A DNA stretch of 5,270 bases, taken from positions 1-5,270 of the forward strand of contig JAGVCY010000302.1 of NCBI GenBank assembly GCA_020058965.1. The letters run 5' to 3'. The notes under the pieces are model-generated. The model ran no database searches and had not been told where the DNA came from. It saw nothing but the letters and a program-made list of their open reading frames with translations. This DNA is from Candidatus Omnitrophota bacterium (GTDB lineage: Bacteria; Omnitrophota; Gorgyraeia; 2-02-FULL-51-18; JAGOUK01). Positions within the stretch are counted from its first letter, which is position 1, and each line of letters starts with the position of its first letter. This document shows, one piece after another, positions 1 to 5,042 of this stretch. Made by a program: the position numbers and the translations under genes.

Positions 1-1
1 C

Positions 2-253
2 AAAAAGAGCCGAGTCAGGCCGCCCGTCCGCCGCGCGGATGGCAGATGGGAAGTTGGCGGCCACGACTTCGGTGGCGATGAGTCGCGGGAGGTCTATTTC
101 GACGAGATTGAAGGTGTCGCGACGGTACGGGCGGGGTCGGACGATGTCTGGGGCCGATTTGGGGTTGAGAGAAGACGGGGTTTTTGCGATTCCGGGGAGT
201 GGGCTGGCGGTAAGCGCGGTGCGTTCGACAGGGCCTACGATTGTAGGGACTGA
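2..253 (+). pseudogene. Upstream-frame fragment of the same unrecognised gene (apparent frameshift)
   Basis: Codons in the frame starting at position 2 give an acidic, normal-looking peptide (for example GGDESREVYFDEIEGVATV) up to DDVW at 143-151, with strong G-first codon bias. Beyond about 155 the same frame becomes Arg/Gly/Cys-rich and stops at TGA 251-253, exactly where the next frame becomes protein-like. Joining the two at the GGGG run 150-153 by skipping one base gives a smooth DDVW-ADLGLREDG. The fragment is open at the left edge, so no start can be named. This may be a real disrupted gene, a one-base insertion error in a homopolymer, or much less likely two genes overlapping by about 100 bp. 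Confidence 0.5.
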
Positions 254-899
254 GCCCTTGCACGTGATTGAGGCCGCCAATGCGAGCTTCGAATCGAGAG
301 ATCGTTCAATCGAGGCGGCGGCGGAGGCATTTGCGGAGTTTATTAAGTCCAAGGTTAGCGAGAGTCAGACGATCAATTATTGTCTGGTGATCGGGGACGG
401 GCTTTATGTCGAGACGGCGGGATTGTTGGATGGCTTCGCTCGGGTTTTGAAGAGACTCAAGGTGAATTTAATCATAATGAAGCGGAGCGAATATGAGAGC
501 CGGAGATTGGAGCTGATATCCGGAACACTTGTTGCCAACTTGGTCGATGAGGCGAGTCTTGAAATTTTGGGAGAAGCTCTTGAAGGTAAGCCAGTCCTTG
601 CGGTGGGTTCGGCCGGAAAGGGAGATAAGTCCTTCAAAGCGGTGTTGGCGGTGATGGCTCTCATGGGGCTGGCATCGTCCAAGACCGCGGACGAGTTTAT
701 TTATTATTTTGGTCCGCTCATGGGTACTTTGGGACATCCGATCAATTTTGAGAGTCGTGAGGAAGTGGCGGCTTTGCAAAAATTTGACCTTCTGCACGCG
801 GCGATCGTTAGGCGCTGGGCCGTGTTGCGTGAGCTTCCGCTGGGCCGCGCACTCAGCGCCGCTCGGATGGCCATTCAGGCGGTTGTGACGGCGGCCTAA
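39..899 (+). CDS. Unrecognised protein, C-terminal part of a probably frameshifted gene
   Basis: I do not recognise this protein and assign no function. The frame is open from the left edge (position 3) to the TAA at 897-899, and ATG 39 is only the first ATG in it. Composition suggests that roughly the first 110 bases of this frame are not the true reading frame: residues 15-35 are mostly Arg, Ser and Thr, while the neighbouring frame reads like normal protein there. From about position 150 the frame looks real, with G-rich first codon positions and alternating helical and strand-like stretches such as LHVIEAAN, LVIGDGLYVETAGLLDGF and LNLIIMK-like hydrophobic segments. No signal peptide, transmembrane helix, cysteine cluster or nucleotide-binding motif is evident. 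The C-terminus is an Ala/Arg-rich helix. The stop lies 5 bp from the stop of the convergent hldD. It is probably the tail of a larger protein that begins outside the window. Real coding from about 150 is likely; the start is uncertain. Confidence 0.6.
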   Translation: MADGKLAATTSVAMSRGRSISTRLKVSRRYGRGRTMSGADLGLREDGVFAIPGSGLAVSAVRSTGPTIVGTEPLHVIEAANASFESRDRSIEAAAEAFAEFIKSKVSESQTINYCLVIGDGLYVETAGLLDGFARVLKRLKVNLIIMKRSEYESRRLELISGTLVANLVDEASLEILGEALEGKPVLAVGSAGKGDKSFKAVLAVMALMGLASSKTADEFIYYFGPLMGTLGHPINFESREEVAALQKFDLLHAAIVRRWAVLRELPLGRALSAARMAIQAVVTAA

Positions 900-904
900 A
901 TCTG

Positions 905-1879
905 TTAGAGGTAGCAGTCGGTTTTTAAGAGGTAGGTTTTGACGTAGTCGTCGATGCCGGCGGCTAGGTTGCGGAAGGGGACGGGGCAGCCGGTGGCGCG
1001 GAACTTGGTCATGTCGGCTTCCGTAAAATACTGGTATTGATTGCGGAGTTTTTCCGGCATTTCGATGTACTCGATCTTGCGAGGTTTTTCCATTGCCGCG
1101 AACAGGCCGTCGGCGAGATCGTTCCAGGTCTGCGCCTTGCCGGTCCCCAGATTAAAGATCCCTTTGTGTGAGGGGTTTTTCCAAAACCACAGCACGGCCT
1201 CGACCATATCCTTCACATAAATAAAATCGCGCTTTTGACCGCCGTCAGGGTATTCGGGCTTGTAGGACTTAAACAGCCGCATCCCGCCTTCCGCGCGGAT
1301 TTGCTCGAAGCCCTTGTGCACGACGCTGCGCATGTCTTCCTTATGATATTCGTTGGGTCCGTAAACGTTGAAGTAGCGGAAGCCCGTGATCTTTTGGCTG
1401 AAGCCGGAGGCGAGAGCCCAGAGATCAAAGTCGAGCTTGGATTGGCCATAAGGGTTGAGCGGCTTAAGTTTTTTATTTAGATCATCCGCGTCCGAATATC
1501 CGTGTTCACCCGCGCCGTAGGTCGCGGCGCTGGACGCGTAAGAAAAATAAACACCATGCTTCACGCACCATTCAGCCAACCGCTGCGTGTAAAGCGTATT
1601 GTTATCCCGCAAAAAATCCTTATTCATCTCCGTGGTGCTCGAACACGCGCCCTGATGAAAAATCGCCGTGATCTGACCGTCAAAGACCCCGCCTTCAAGT
1701 CGTTTTACGAACGAATCCGCGTCGCAATAGCTACGGTGCTGAATTTTTCCAATATTCTTTTCTCGCGCTGTACCTTTGGCGCCCTGATCGACAATCAGTA
1801 AGTCACGATGGCCCAACTCATTAAGGCGGCGGGCCAGCACGCTTCCGATAAAACCAGCGCCTCCGGTAACGATAATCAT
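905..1879 (-). CDS. hldD: ADP-L-glycero-D-manno-heptose 6-epimerase
   Basis: This cytoplasmic short-chain dehydrogenase/reductase-type epimerase converts ADP-D-glycero-D-manno-heptose to the L-glycero form, the last step in making the heptose donor for the LPS inner core. At 324 aa it is slightly longer than the E. coli enzyme (about 310). The N-terminal Rossmann motif is GGAGFIG at residues 6-12. The family signature HQGACSSTTE lies at 75-84, YASSAATYG at 114-122, the catalytic YGQSK at 144-148 (Tyr144, Lys148), and FRYFNVYGPNE followed by Lys180 at 168-180. Tyr144 and Lys180 correspond to the two acid/base residues known in E. coli (Tyr140, Lys178). The C-terminal FNLGTG is at 242-247. All key residues are present, so it should be active. 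The ATG is set by a strong GGAGGAG five bases upstream. It appears monocistronic here, convergent with the gene at 39-899 and divergent from the ROK unit. Confidence 0.96.
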   Translation of the reverse strand: MIIVTGGAGFIGSVLARRLNELGHRDLLIVDQGAKGTAREKNIGKIQHRSYCDADSFVKRLEGGVFDGQITAIFHQGACSSTTEMNKDFLRDNNTLYTQRLAEWCVKHGVYFSYASSAATYGAGEHGYSDADDLNKKLKPLNPYGQSKLDFDLWALASGFSQKITGFRYFNVYGPNEYHKEDMRSVVHKGFEQIRAEGGMRLFKSYKPEYPDGGQKRDFIYVKDMVEAVLWFWKNPSHKGIFNLGTGKAQTWNDLADGLFAAMEKPRKIEYIEMPEKLRNQYQYFTEADMTKFRATGCPVPFRNLAAGIDDYVKTYLLKTDCYL

Positions 1880-1884
1880 AAAAA

Positions 1885-1891
1885 CTCCTCC
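1885..1891 (-). promoter_or_regulatory. Ribosome binding site of hldD
   Basis: The minus strand reads GGAGGAG, a near-perfect anti-SD match, five bases before the hldD ATG (1877-1879). It fixes that start and predicts strong initiation. Confidence 0.85.
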
Positions 1892-1952
1892 AATGATAAA
1901 TGATTCAAAAAATGTTTAAGTAAAAACTTTATTTTAGTTTGGGAACGACCAT

Positions 1953-1980
1953 AGTATACCCCGTTATTTGACTTTTTAAA
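1953..1980 (-). promoter_or_regulatory. Candidate sigma-70-type promoter of hldD
   Basis: On the minus strand a -10-like TATACT lies at 1958-1953, and TTTAAA (4 of 6 matches to TTGACA) at 1980-1975 sits 16 bp upstream as a weak -35. This would start transcription near 1946 and give a leader of about 65 nt before hldD. The match is by eye in an A/T-rich region, so it is only a candidate. The -35 overlaps the palindrome at 1970-1983. Confidence 0.4.
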
Positions 1981-1983
1981 GTC
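1970..1983. repeat. Palindrome GACTTT-N2-AAAGTC, candidate operator between divergent promoters
   Basis: Six-base arms GACTTT (1970-1975) and AAAGTC (1978-1983) are perfect inverted repeats around a 2-bp centre. The site overlaps the candidate hldD -35 and lies immediately upstream of the candidate -35 of the ROK unit, a position from which a bound dimer could act on either or both. ROK regulators commonly bind A/T-rich palindromes and often regulate their own neighbourhood, which makes this a candidate auto-regulatory site. It could also be chance in A/T-rich DNA. Confidence 0.35.
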
Positions 1984-2012
1984 TTTATCCCAGGACCTAA
2001 ATGCGCTATAAT
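1984..2012 (+). promoter_or_regulatory. Candidate promoter of the ROK-ROK-zinc knuckle unit
   Basis: A perfect -10 box TATAAT is at 2007-2012. The best -35 at 17-bp spacing is the weak TTTATC at 1984-1989 (3 of 6 matches), so the promoter may need an activator or rely on its -10. The predicted start near 2019 gives a leader of about 25 nt that holds little besides the ribosome binding site. Confidence 0.55.
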
Positions 2013-2029
2013 TACTCCAACAATTTTTT

Positions 2030-2036
2030 AGAGGAA
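2030..2036 (+). promoter_or_regulatory. Ribosome binding site of the first ROK gene
   Basis: AGAGGAA lies seven bases before ATG 2044 and supports that start. Confidence 0.7.
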
Positions 2037-2043
2037 ACAATAA

Positions 2044-3279
2044 ATGGCATATCGAGCGCTTTATAAAGACGAAGTTTTGACCGACCGTGAGCGGAAAAAC
2101 ATGATTTTTTTAGATGTCATCCGCCGTAACGGACCTATCGCCAAGACTGATATCGCCCGGATCACCCGCCATAACATCGTAACTGTCTCTAATTATGTCG
2201 AAAGTTACATCAAAGCCAAGTTAGTCGTTGAAAAAGGGCTGGATGTCTCGAGCGGCGGCCGGCGGCCGGAGCTCATCGAGCTGAATCACGACTGGGGTTT
2301 TGCGGTCGGAGTCGATATCGGCCCTGAGTACATCATTGCCGTCATCACGAATCTCGCGCCGCGCATCATCAAAAAATCCAAGGTCGCCCGACCCAAGGGT
2401 CATATGGAAATTGTTATTCAGGAAGCGATCAAGGTGACTCAAAAGCTTATTGACGCGTCCGAGATTGATCGAGCCAAAATTAAGGGCATTGGGGTTGGTA
2501 TTTCAGGCGTGATCGACAAAAACGCCGGCACGGTTCGCGATACGGACCCTGATCGGGGTGTTACTGTGGGTAATTACATCTCAGCCAAGAGTATCCTCGA
2601 AAAAGAACTGAACATCCCTGTCTCCATCGGCAATGACGCGAGCTTGGCCGCGTTAGCCGAAAAAAAGCTTTCACTTCGGATTGATGACGAAAATATATTG
2701 TTTTTCTTTGGCGATGTCGGATCCGGCATCATTACCAAGAACGATCTTTTTTGGGGCTCTAGCTGGAGCGCGGGTGAAATCCAGCTGTCAATGACCGAAC
2801 TCGAAGATTTGGAACTGCCTGATTGGGTGGGGAAGTCCCATTACTTCAAATCACGCGGGTTGGATATGGGCATGGTGGACGATGTGAAGGCCTTTTTAGC
2901 CCAGCCGCAGAACGCGGCCAAAACGGATCTTTGGGAACTGGCGGGCAAGGATATCAACCTTGTGACGATGCCGCTCATATTTGAAGCGGCCAAACGCGGC
3001 GATAAGGCCATTGTGGATCTGATCGGTCCCACCATCGACTTATTCGCCCTCAAAGTGGCGTACCTCACCAACTTTTTGAATCCGGAAGTGGTGGTGATCG
3101 GCGGCGGGATGGAGCATGGCGGTGACTTCGTTATTAACCGGGTTCGCAGAGTCGTCAAAAAAATTGTTATGGAAGAAGTATCTGGAAATGTAAAAATAAT
3201 TCTCTCGCGGCTGGGTGAAGATGCGGTGGCTCTAGGCGCTGTCAGTCTGGTTGCCCAAGAATTGTTCGCGGAGGTCTAA
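2044..3279 (+). CDS. ROK-family transcriptional regulator, first of a tandem pair
   Basis: A 411-aa protein with the length and order of ROK-family repressors (NagC/Mlc/XylR type). A winged HTH covers about residues 13-80 (DIARITRHNIVTVSNYV at 36-52, wing SSGGRRPELIELN at 69-81). The sugar-kinase-like ROK domain follows: GVDIG at 89-93, GIGVGISGV at 148-156, the Asp motif GNDAS at 196-200, the Gly loop GDVGSG at 223-228, SAGEIQ at 242-247, NPEVVVIGGG at 346-355 and SRLGEDAVALGA at 388-399. The first phosphate loop is altered (DIG-PEY where kinases have DIGGTK), the sugar-binding E-x-G-H is reduced to EIQL, and the usual CxCGxxGC zinc motif is absent: the protein contains no cysteine. A DNA-binding regulator is therefore much more likely than a kinase; effector and targets are unknown. 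About half of residues 12-81 match the next gene. It is divergent from hldD and followed 2 nt later by its paralogue. Confidence 0.92.
   Translation: MAYRALYKDEVLTDRERKNMIFLDVIRRNGPIAKTDIARITRHNIVTVSNYVESYIKAKLVVEKGLDVSSGGRRPELIELNHDWGFAVGVDIGPEYIIAVITNLAPRIIKKSKVARPKGHMEIVIQEAIKVTQKLIDASEIDRAKIKGIGVGISGVIDKNAGTVRDTDPDRGVTVGNYISAKSILEKELNIPVSIGNDASLAALAEKKLSLRIDDENILFFFGDVGSGIITKNDLFWGSSWSAGEIQLSMTELEDLELPDWVGKSHYFKSRGLDMGMVDDVKAFLAQPQNAAKTDLWELAGKDINLVTMPLIFEAAKRGDKAIVDLIGPTIDLFALKVAYLTNFLNPEVVVIGGGMEHGGDFVINRVRRVVKKIVMEEVSGNVKIILSRLGEDAVALGAVSLVAQELFAEV
3270..3275 (+). promoter_or_regulatory. Ribosome binding site of the second ROK gene, inside the end of the first
   Basis: GGAGGT lies six bases before ATG 3282 and within the last codons of the upstream gene, whose TAA is at 3277-3279. 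The arrangement predicts translational coupling and decides the start. Confidence 0.8.
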
Positions 3280-3281
3280 TC

Positions 3282-4508
3282 ATGGAAGGTACCAAACGCC
3301 GCATCATCGATCAGGCTCGCCTCTCAGATCATGAAAGAAAAAATCTTCTGATTCTTGAGACGATCCGTCGGAAGGGTCCCGTTGCCCGCGCCGACATCGC
3401 CCGTCTCGTCGATTTGAATAATGTCACGGTCACGAGCTATGTCGACCAATATCTTAAAAAATCCGTGCTTCAGGAAGCGGGTGTGCACATTTCCACCGGC
3501 GGGCGCAAACCGACACTCGTGGACCTGAACGCGACCCGCGCCTTTGCCATGGGGGTTGGTCTGAACGCGGTCGACTTCATCGCAGTTCTCACCAATCTCA
3601 AGGGAAAGATTCTTCACAAGGTAAAAATTGAGCGCAGTCCCGAAACCAATCAAAAACCCGTGGAAACCATCCTCGCGCTGATTGAACTTTTGTTAAAGGA
3701 ATCCAACGTGGACGTCTCTAAGGTTCACGGCATTGGCGTCGGTGTCCCCGGCATCGTCAATCAGAACAGCGGCACGGTGCGCTGGCCGAGAGGTCTTTTG
3801 CACCATGATTTGGCGATCACGGCGTCCATATCCAATCGCATTTATGAAAAGTTCAAGTTGCCGGCCATCTTGGACAATGACGCGAACACGGCGGTTTTTG
3901 CGGAGCAATGGGTATCGGAAAATGGCTTGAATGTGGAGTCGGCGGTTTATCTTTATTCGGGATCCGGTTGCGGCCTGCTCATCGATGGGCATATCTATCG
4001 CGGTCACACGGGATCCGCGGGAGAATTTTTGTTTGATATGGCCAAAGAAGATCCGATCGCGTGGCTGCAGGCGGCGGTGGATACGGGGGACTGGGTCATT
4101 GATTTAGGCATTACTTTTCAGGCCCGCGCTCAAGTGGCCAAGCACAAGGAATCAGTTTTATATAAATTATGCGAAGGAAAGCCTGAAAAAATTAATCTGG
4201 GAATCGTGACGGATGCCGCTGAAGCGGGTTGTGAACTCGCGCGGGGCATTTTGACGGAAGCGGGCAAGGTGCTCGGCTACAAGGTGGCGATGATCGTCAA
4301 TCTGCTTAATCCCGAGCTCGTGATTATCGGCGGCGGCGTTGAGAACGCGGGGATTGTTTTTTTGGACGCGGTCCGGCAGCGGCTGCGCGAGTCTGCGGTT
4401 CCGGAGGCCGCCGAAAAAACGCGTATCGTGCCTTCGCGCCTGGGTGAGGACGCGGTTCCCTTGGGCGCCGCGGCGCTTGTCATCCAAAACTACTTTATTT
4501 CAAGCTAA
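3282..4508 (+). CDS. ROK-family transcriptional regulator, second of a tandem pair
   Basis: A 408-aa paralogue of the preceding gene with the same architecture. The winged HTH is at about 14-83 (DIARLVDLNNVTVTSYV at 38-54, wing STGGRKPTLVDLN at 71-83). In the ROK domain are GIGVGVPGI at 150-158, DNDANTA at 198-204, GSGCG at 227-231, GHTGSAGEF at 241-249, NPELVIIGGG at 343-352 and SRLGEDAVPLGA at 385-396. The catalytic-type Asp200 is kept, but the first phosphate loop is lost more completely than in its neighbour (GVGLNAVDF, no Asp or GTK), the E-x-G-H is EFLF, and no CxCGxxGC zinc motif exists. It should be a regulator without kinase activity. The helix regions that would contact DNA differ between the two (TRHNIVTVSN against VDLNNVTVTS), so they may read different operators or form a heteromer; this is inference. 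It is co-transcribed with the upstream gene and followed 4 nt later by the zinc-knuckle gene. Confidence 0.92.
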   Translation: MEGTKRRIIDQARLSDHERKNLLILETIRRKGPVARADIARLVDLNNVTVTSYVDQYLKKSVLQEAGVHISTGGRKPTLVDLNATRAFAMGVGLNAVDFIAVLTNLKGKILHKVKIERSPETNQKPVETILALIELLLKESNVDVSKVHGIGVGVPGIVNQNSGTVRWPRGLLHHDLAITASISNRIYEKFKLPAILDNDANTAVFAEQWVSENGLNVESAVYLYSGSGCGLLIDGHIYRGHTGSAGEFLFDMAKEDPIAWLQAAVDTGDWVIDLGITFQARAQVAKHKESVLYKLCEGKPEKINLGIVTDAAEAGCELARGILTEAGKVLGYKVAMIVNLLNPELVIIGGGVENAGIVFLDAVRQRLRESAVPEAAEKTRIVPSRLGEDAVPLGAAALVIQNYFISS

Positions 4509-4512
4509 ACCC

Positions 4513-4905
4513 ATGACAACACTCAATTGCATATTTTGCCAACAGCCTTTTGAGCGGAATAAGTATTCCAAGCGCCAAAAGGTTTGCTCTAAACCGGAGT
4601 GTCAGCACGCGCGGCAATTGGCCAGCATGAAAGAGTGGCGCGATAAACACCCCGACTACTTCAAATACGACGAGTCCAAAGGCGCTGAATGGCTCCAAAC
4701 TCAGCGCGAACGCTCCCGTCAATGGCGTCAGCGCAATCCGGAAAAAATCCTCAATTACCGGCAATCCCATCTGGAAGGCTACCGCACGTACATGCGCGAG
4801 TACATGAAAAAGTACCGCGATCGCAAGAAGCTGGAAGGACCCGGCGCTTCCGGATCCGCGGCCGGTCCTTCCGTCCCGACCCCACCCGCGCCCCCTCAAT
4901 CCTAA
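4513..4905 (+). CDS. Small basic protein with N-terminal four-cysteine zinc knuckle, function unknown
   Basis: 130 aa, not assigned to a named family. Residues 6-30 hold C-x2-C-x15-C-x4-C (Cys6, Cys9, Cys25, Cys30), probably one zinc site. Residues 38-106 are very rich in Arg, Lys, Trp and Tyr, with imperfect units WRDKHPDYFKY (42-52), WRQRNPEKILNYRQ (71-84) and YRTYMREYMKKYRDRK (90-105). Similar C4-plus-basic-repeat layouts occur in uncharacterised bacterial and phage-like proteins, so nucleic-acid binding is plausible but inferred. Residues 108-130 are a Gly/Ala/Ser then Pro-rich tail, probably disordered. ATG 4513 is chosen because it opens at the first cysteine domain and lies 4 nt after the ROK stop. 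No clear Shine-Dalgarno precedes it, so translation is probably coupled to the gene before. An in-frame extension to 4339 would lie inside the ROK gene and reads as Arg/Ser-rich noise. It has no visible signal peptide or membrane segment. Confidence 0.75.
   Translation: MTTLNCIFCQQPFERNKYSKRQKVCSKPECQHARQLASMKEWRDKHPDYFKYDESKGAEWLQTQRERSRQWRQRNPEKILNYRQSHLEGYRTYMREYMKKYRDRKKLEGPGASGSAAGPSVPTPPAPPQS
4833..4872 (+). repeat. GC-rich inverted repeat inside the 3' end of the zinc-knuckle gene
   Basis: GGAAGGACC (4833-4841) pairs perfectly with GGTCCTTCC (4864-4872). Past one bulged C (4842), GGC (4843-4845) pairs with GCC (4861-4863), giving about 12 pairs around a 15-nt loop. It falls in the codons for the low-complexity tail. 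No T-run follows, so it is not an intrinsic terminator. It may be an mRNA 3'-end structure or chance in GC-rich coding DNA. Confidence 0.4.
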
Positions 4906-4918
4906 TCGCTCTCGAACG

Positions 4919-4946
4919 GTCAACCACTTCACCGGAAGTGGTTGAC
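4919..4946. promoter_or_regulatory. Perfect 12-bp inverted repeat before bioB, candidate BirA operator
   Basis: Arms GTCAACCACTTC (4919-4930) and GAAGTGGTTGAC (4935-4946) are exact inverted repeats around the 4-nt centre ACCG. Read as a repressor site, the outer parts are GTCAACC-N14-GGTTGAC, close to the known BirA operator form GTAAACC-N14/15-GGTTTAC with one base changed symmetrically in each half. The right half contains the bioB -35 box, so a bound repressor would block RNA polymerase. Read as RNA, it would be a stable hairpin 13 nt after the zinc-knuckle stop, but no T-run follows. Identification as a BirA site is inference from spacing, half-site and the bioB neighbour. Confidence 0.65.
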
Positions 4947-4970
4947 AATTGAATCGCCCGCTCCTAAAGT
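4942..4970 (+). promoter_or_regulatory. bioB: Candidate bioB promoter
   Basis: A perfect -35 TTGACA (4942-4947) and a -10 TAAAGT (4965-4970, 4 of 6 matches) are separated by exactly 17 bp. Transcription would start near 4977 and give a leader of about 66 nt. The -35 overlaps the right arm of the palindrome at 4919-4946, consistent with repression by operator occupancy. Confidence 0.65.
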
Positions 4971-5032
4971 AATCCTGGAATGGATCGCGTGGACCCGTTT
5001 CGGAGCACGCGGACGCAATTTTTATTTAAGCC

Positions 5033-5038
5033 GGGAGG
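5033..5038 (+). promoter_or_regulatory. Ribosome binding site of bioB
   Basis: GGGAGG ends four bases before ATG 5043, inside the longer run GGGAGGGG. It favours this start over the in-frame ATG at 4980, which has no usable ribosome binding site and lies almost at the predicted transcript start. Confidence 0.75.
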
Positions 5039-5042
5039 GGCG

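Noticed and set aside
15..263. Minus-strand open frame at the left edge
   Set aside because: It is very rich in Arg, Pro and His with no motif, a typical antisense shadow of G-rich coding DNA.
1502..1801. Plus-strand open frame of 99 codons inside hldD
   Set aside because: It lies wholly opposite the strongly supported hldD, has no recognisable motif and no ribosome binding site, and its composition follows from the antisense codons.
1968..1973. TTGACT as -35 box for the ROK unit
   Set aside because: It is 33 bp from the TATAAT at 2007, and no acceptable -10 lies 16-18 bp downstream.
2044..4508. ROK proteins as sugar kinases (glucokinase or N-acetylmannosamine kinase type)
   Set aside because: Both carry an N-terminal winged HTH and have lost the GTK phosphate loop, E-x-G-H and the zinc cysteines, despite keeping the Asp of the NDA motif.
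4339..4512. In-frame N-terminal extension of the zinc-knuckle protein
   Set aside because: It lies inside the second ROK gene in another frame, is Arg/Ser-rich, and adds no domain. The start at 4513 fits the gene junction.
4495..4932. Minus-strand open frame opposite the zinc-knuckle gene
   Set aside because: The plus strand has a clear cysteine domain, natural composition and operon spacing. The minus frame has no motif and crosses the palindrome and gene ends.
4919..4946. Palindrome as a classical intrinsic terminator of the ROK unit
   Set aside because: The hairpin is strong, but AATTGAATCG follows where a run of T would be needed. Overlap with TTGACA and the BirA-like half-sites explain it better.
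4980..5042. Upstream in-frame ATG for bioB (21 extra residues)
   Set aside because: It has no ribosome binding site, lies almost at the predicted transcript start, and the extra residues do not resemble the usual BioB N-terminus. GGGAGG supports 5043.
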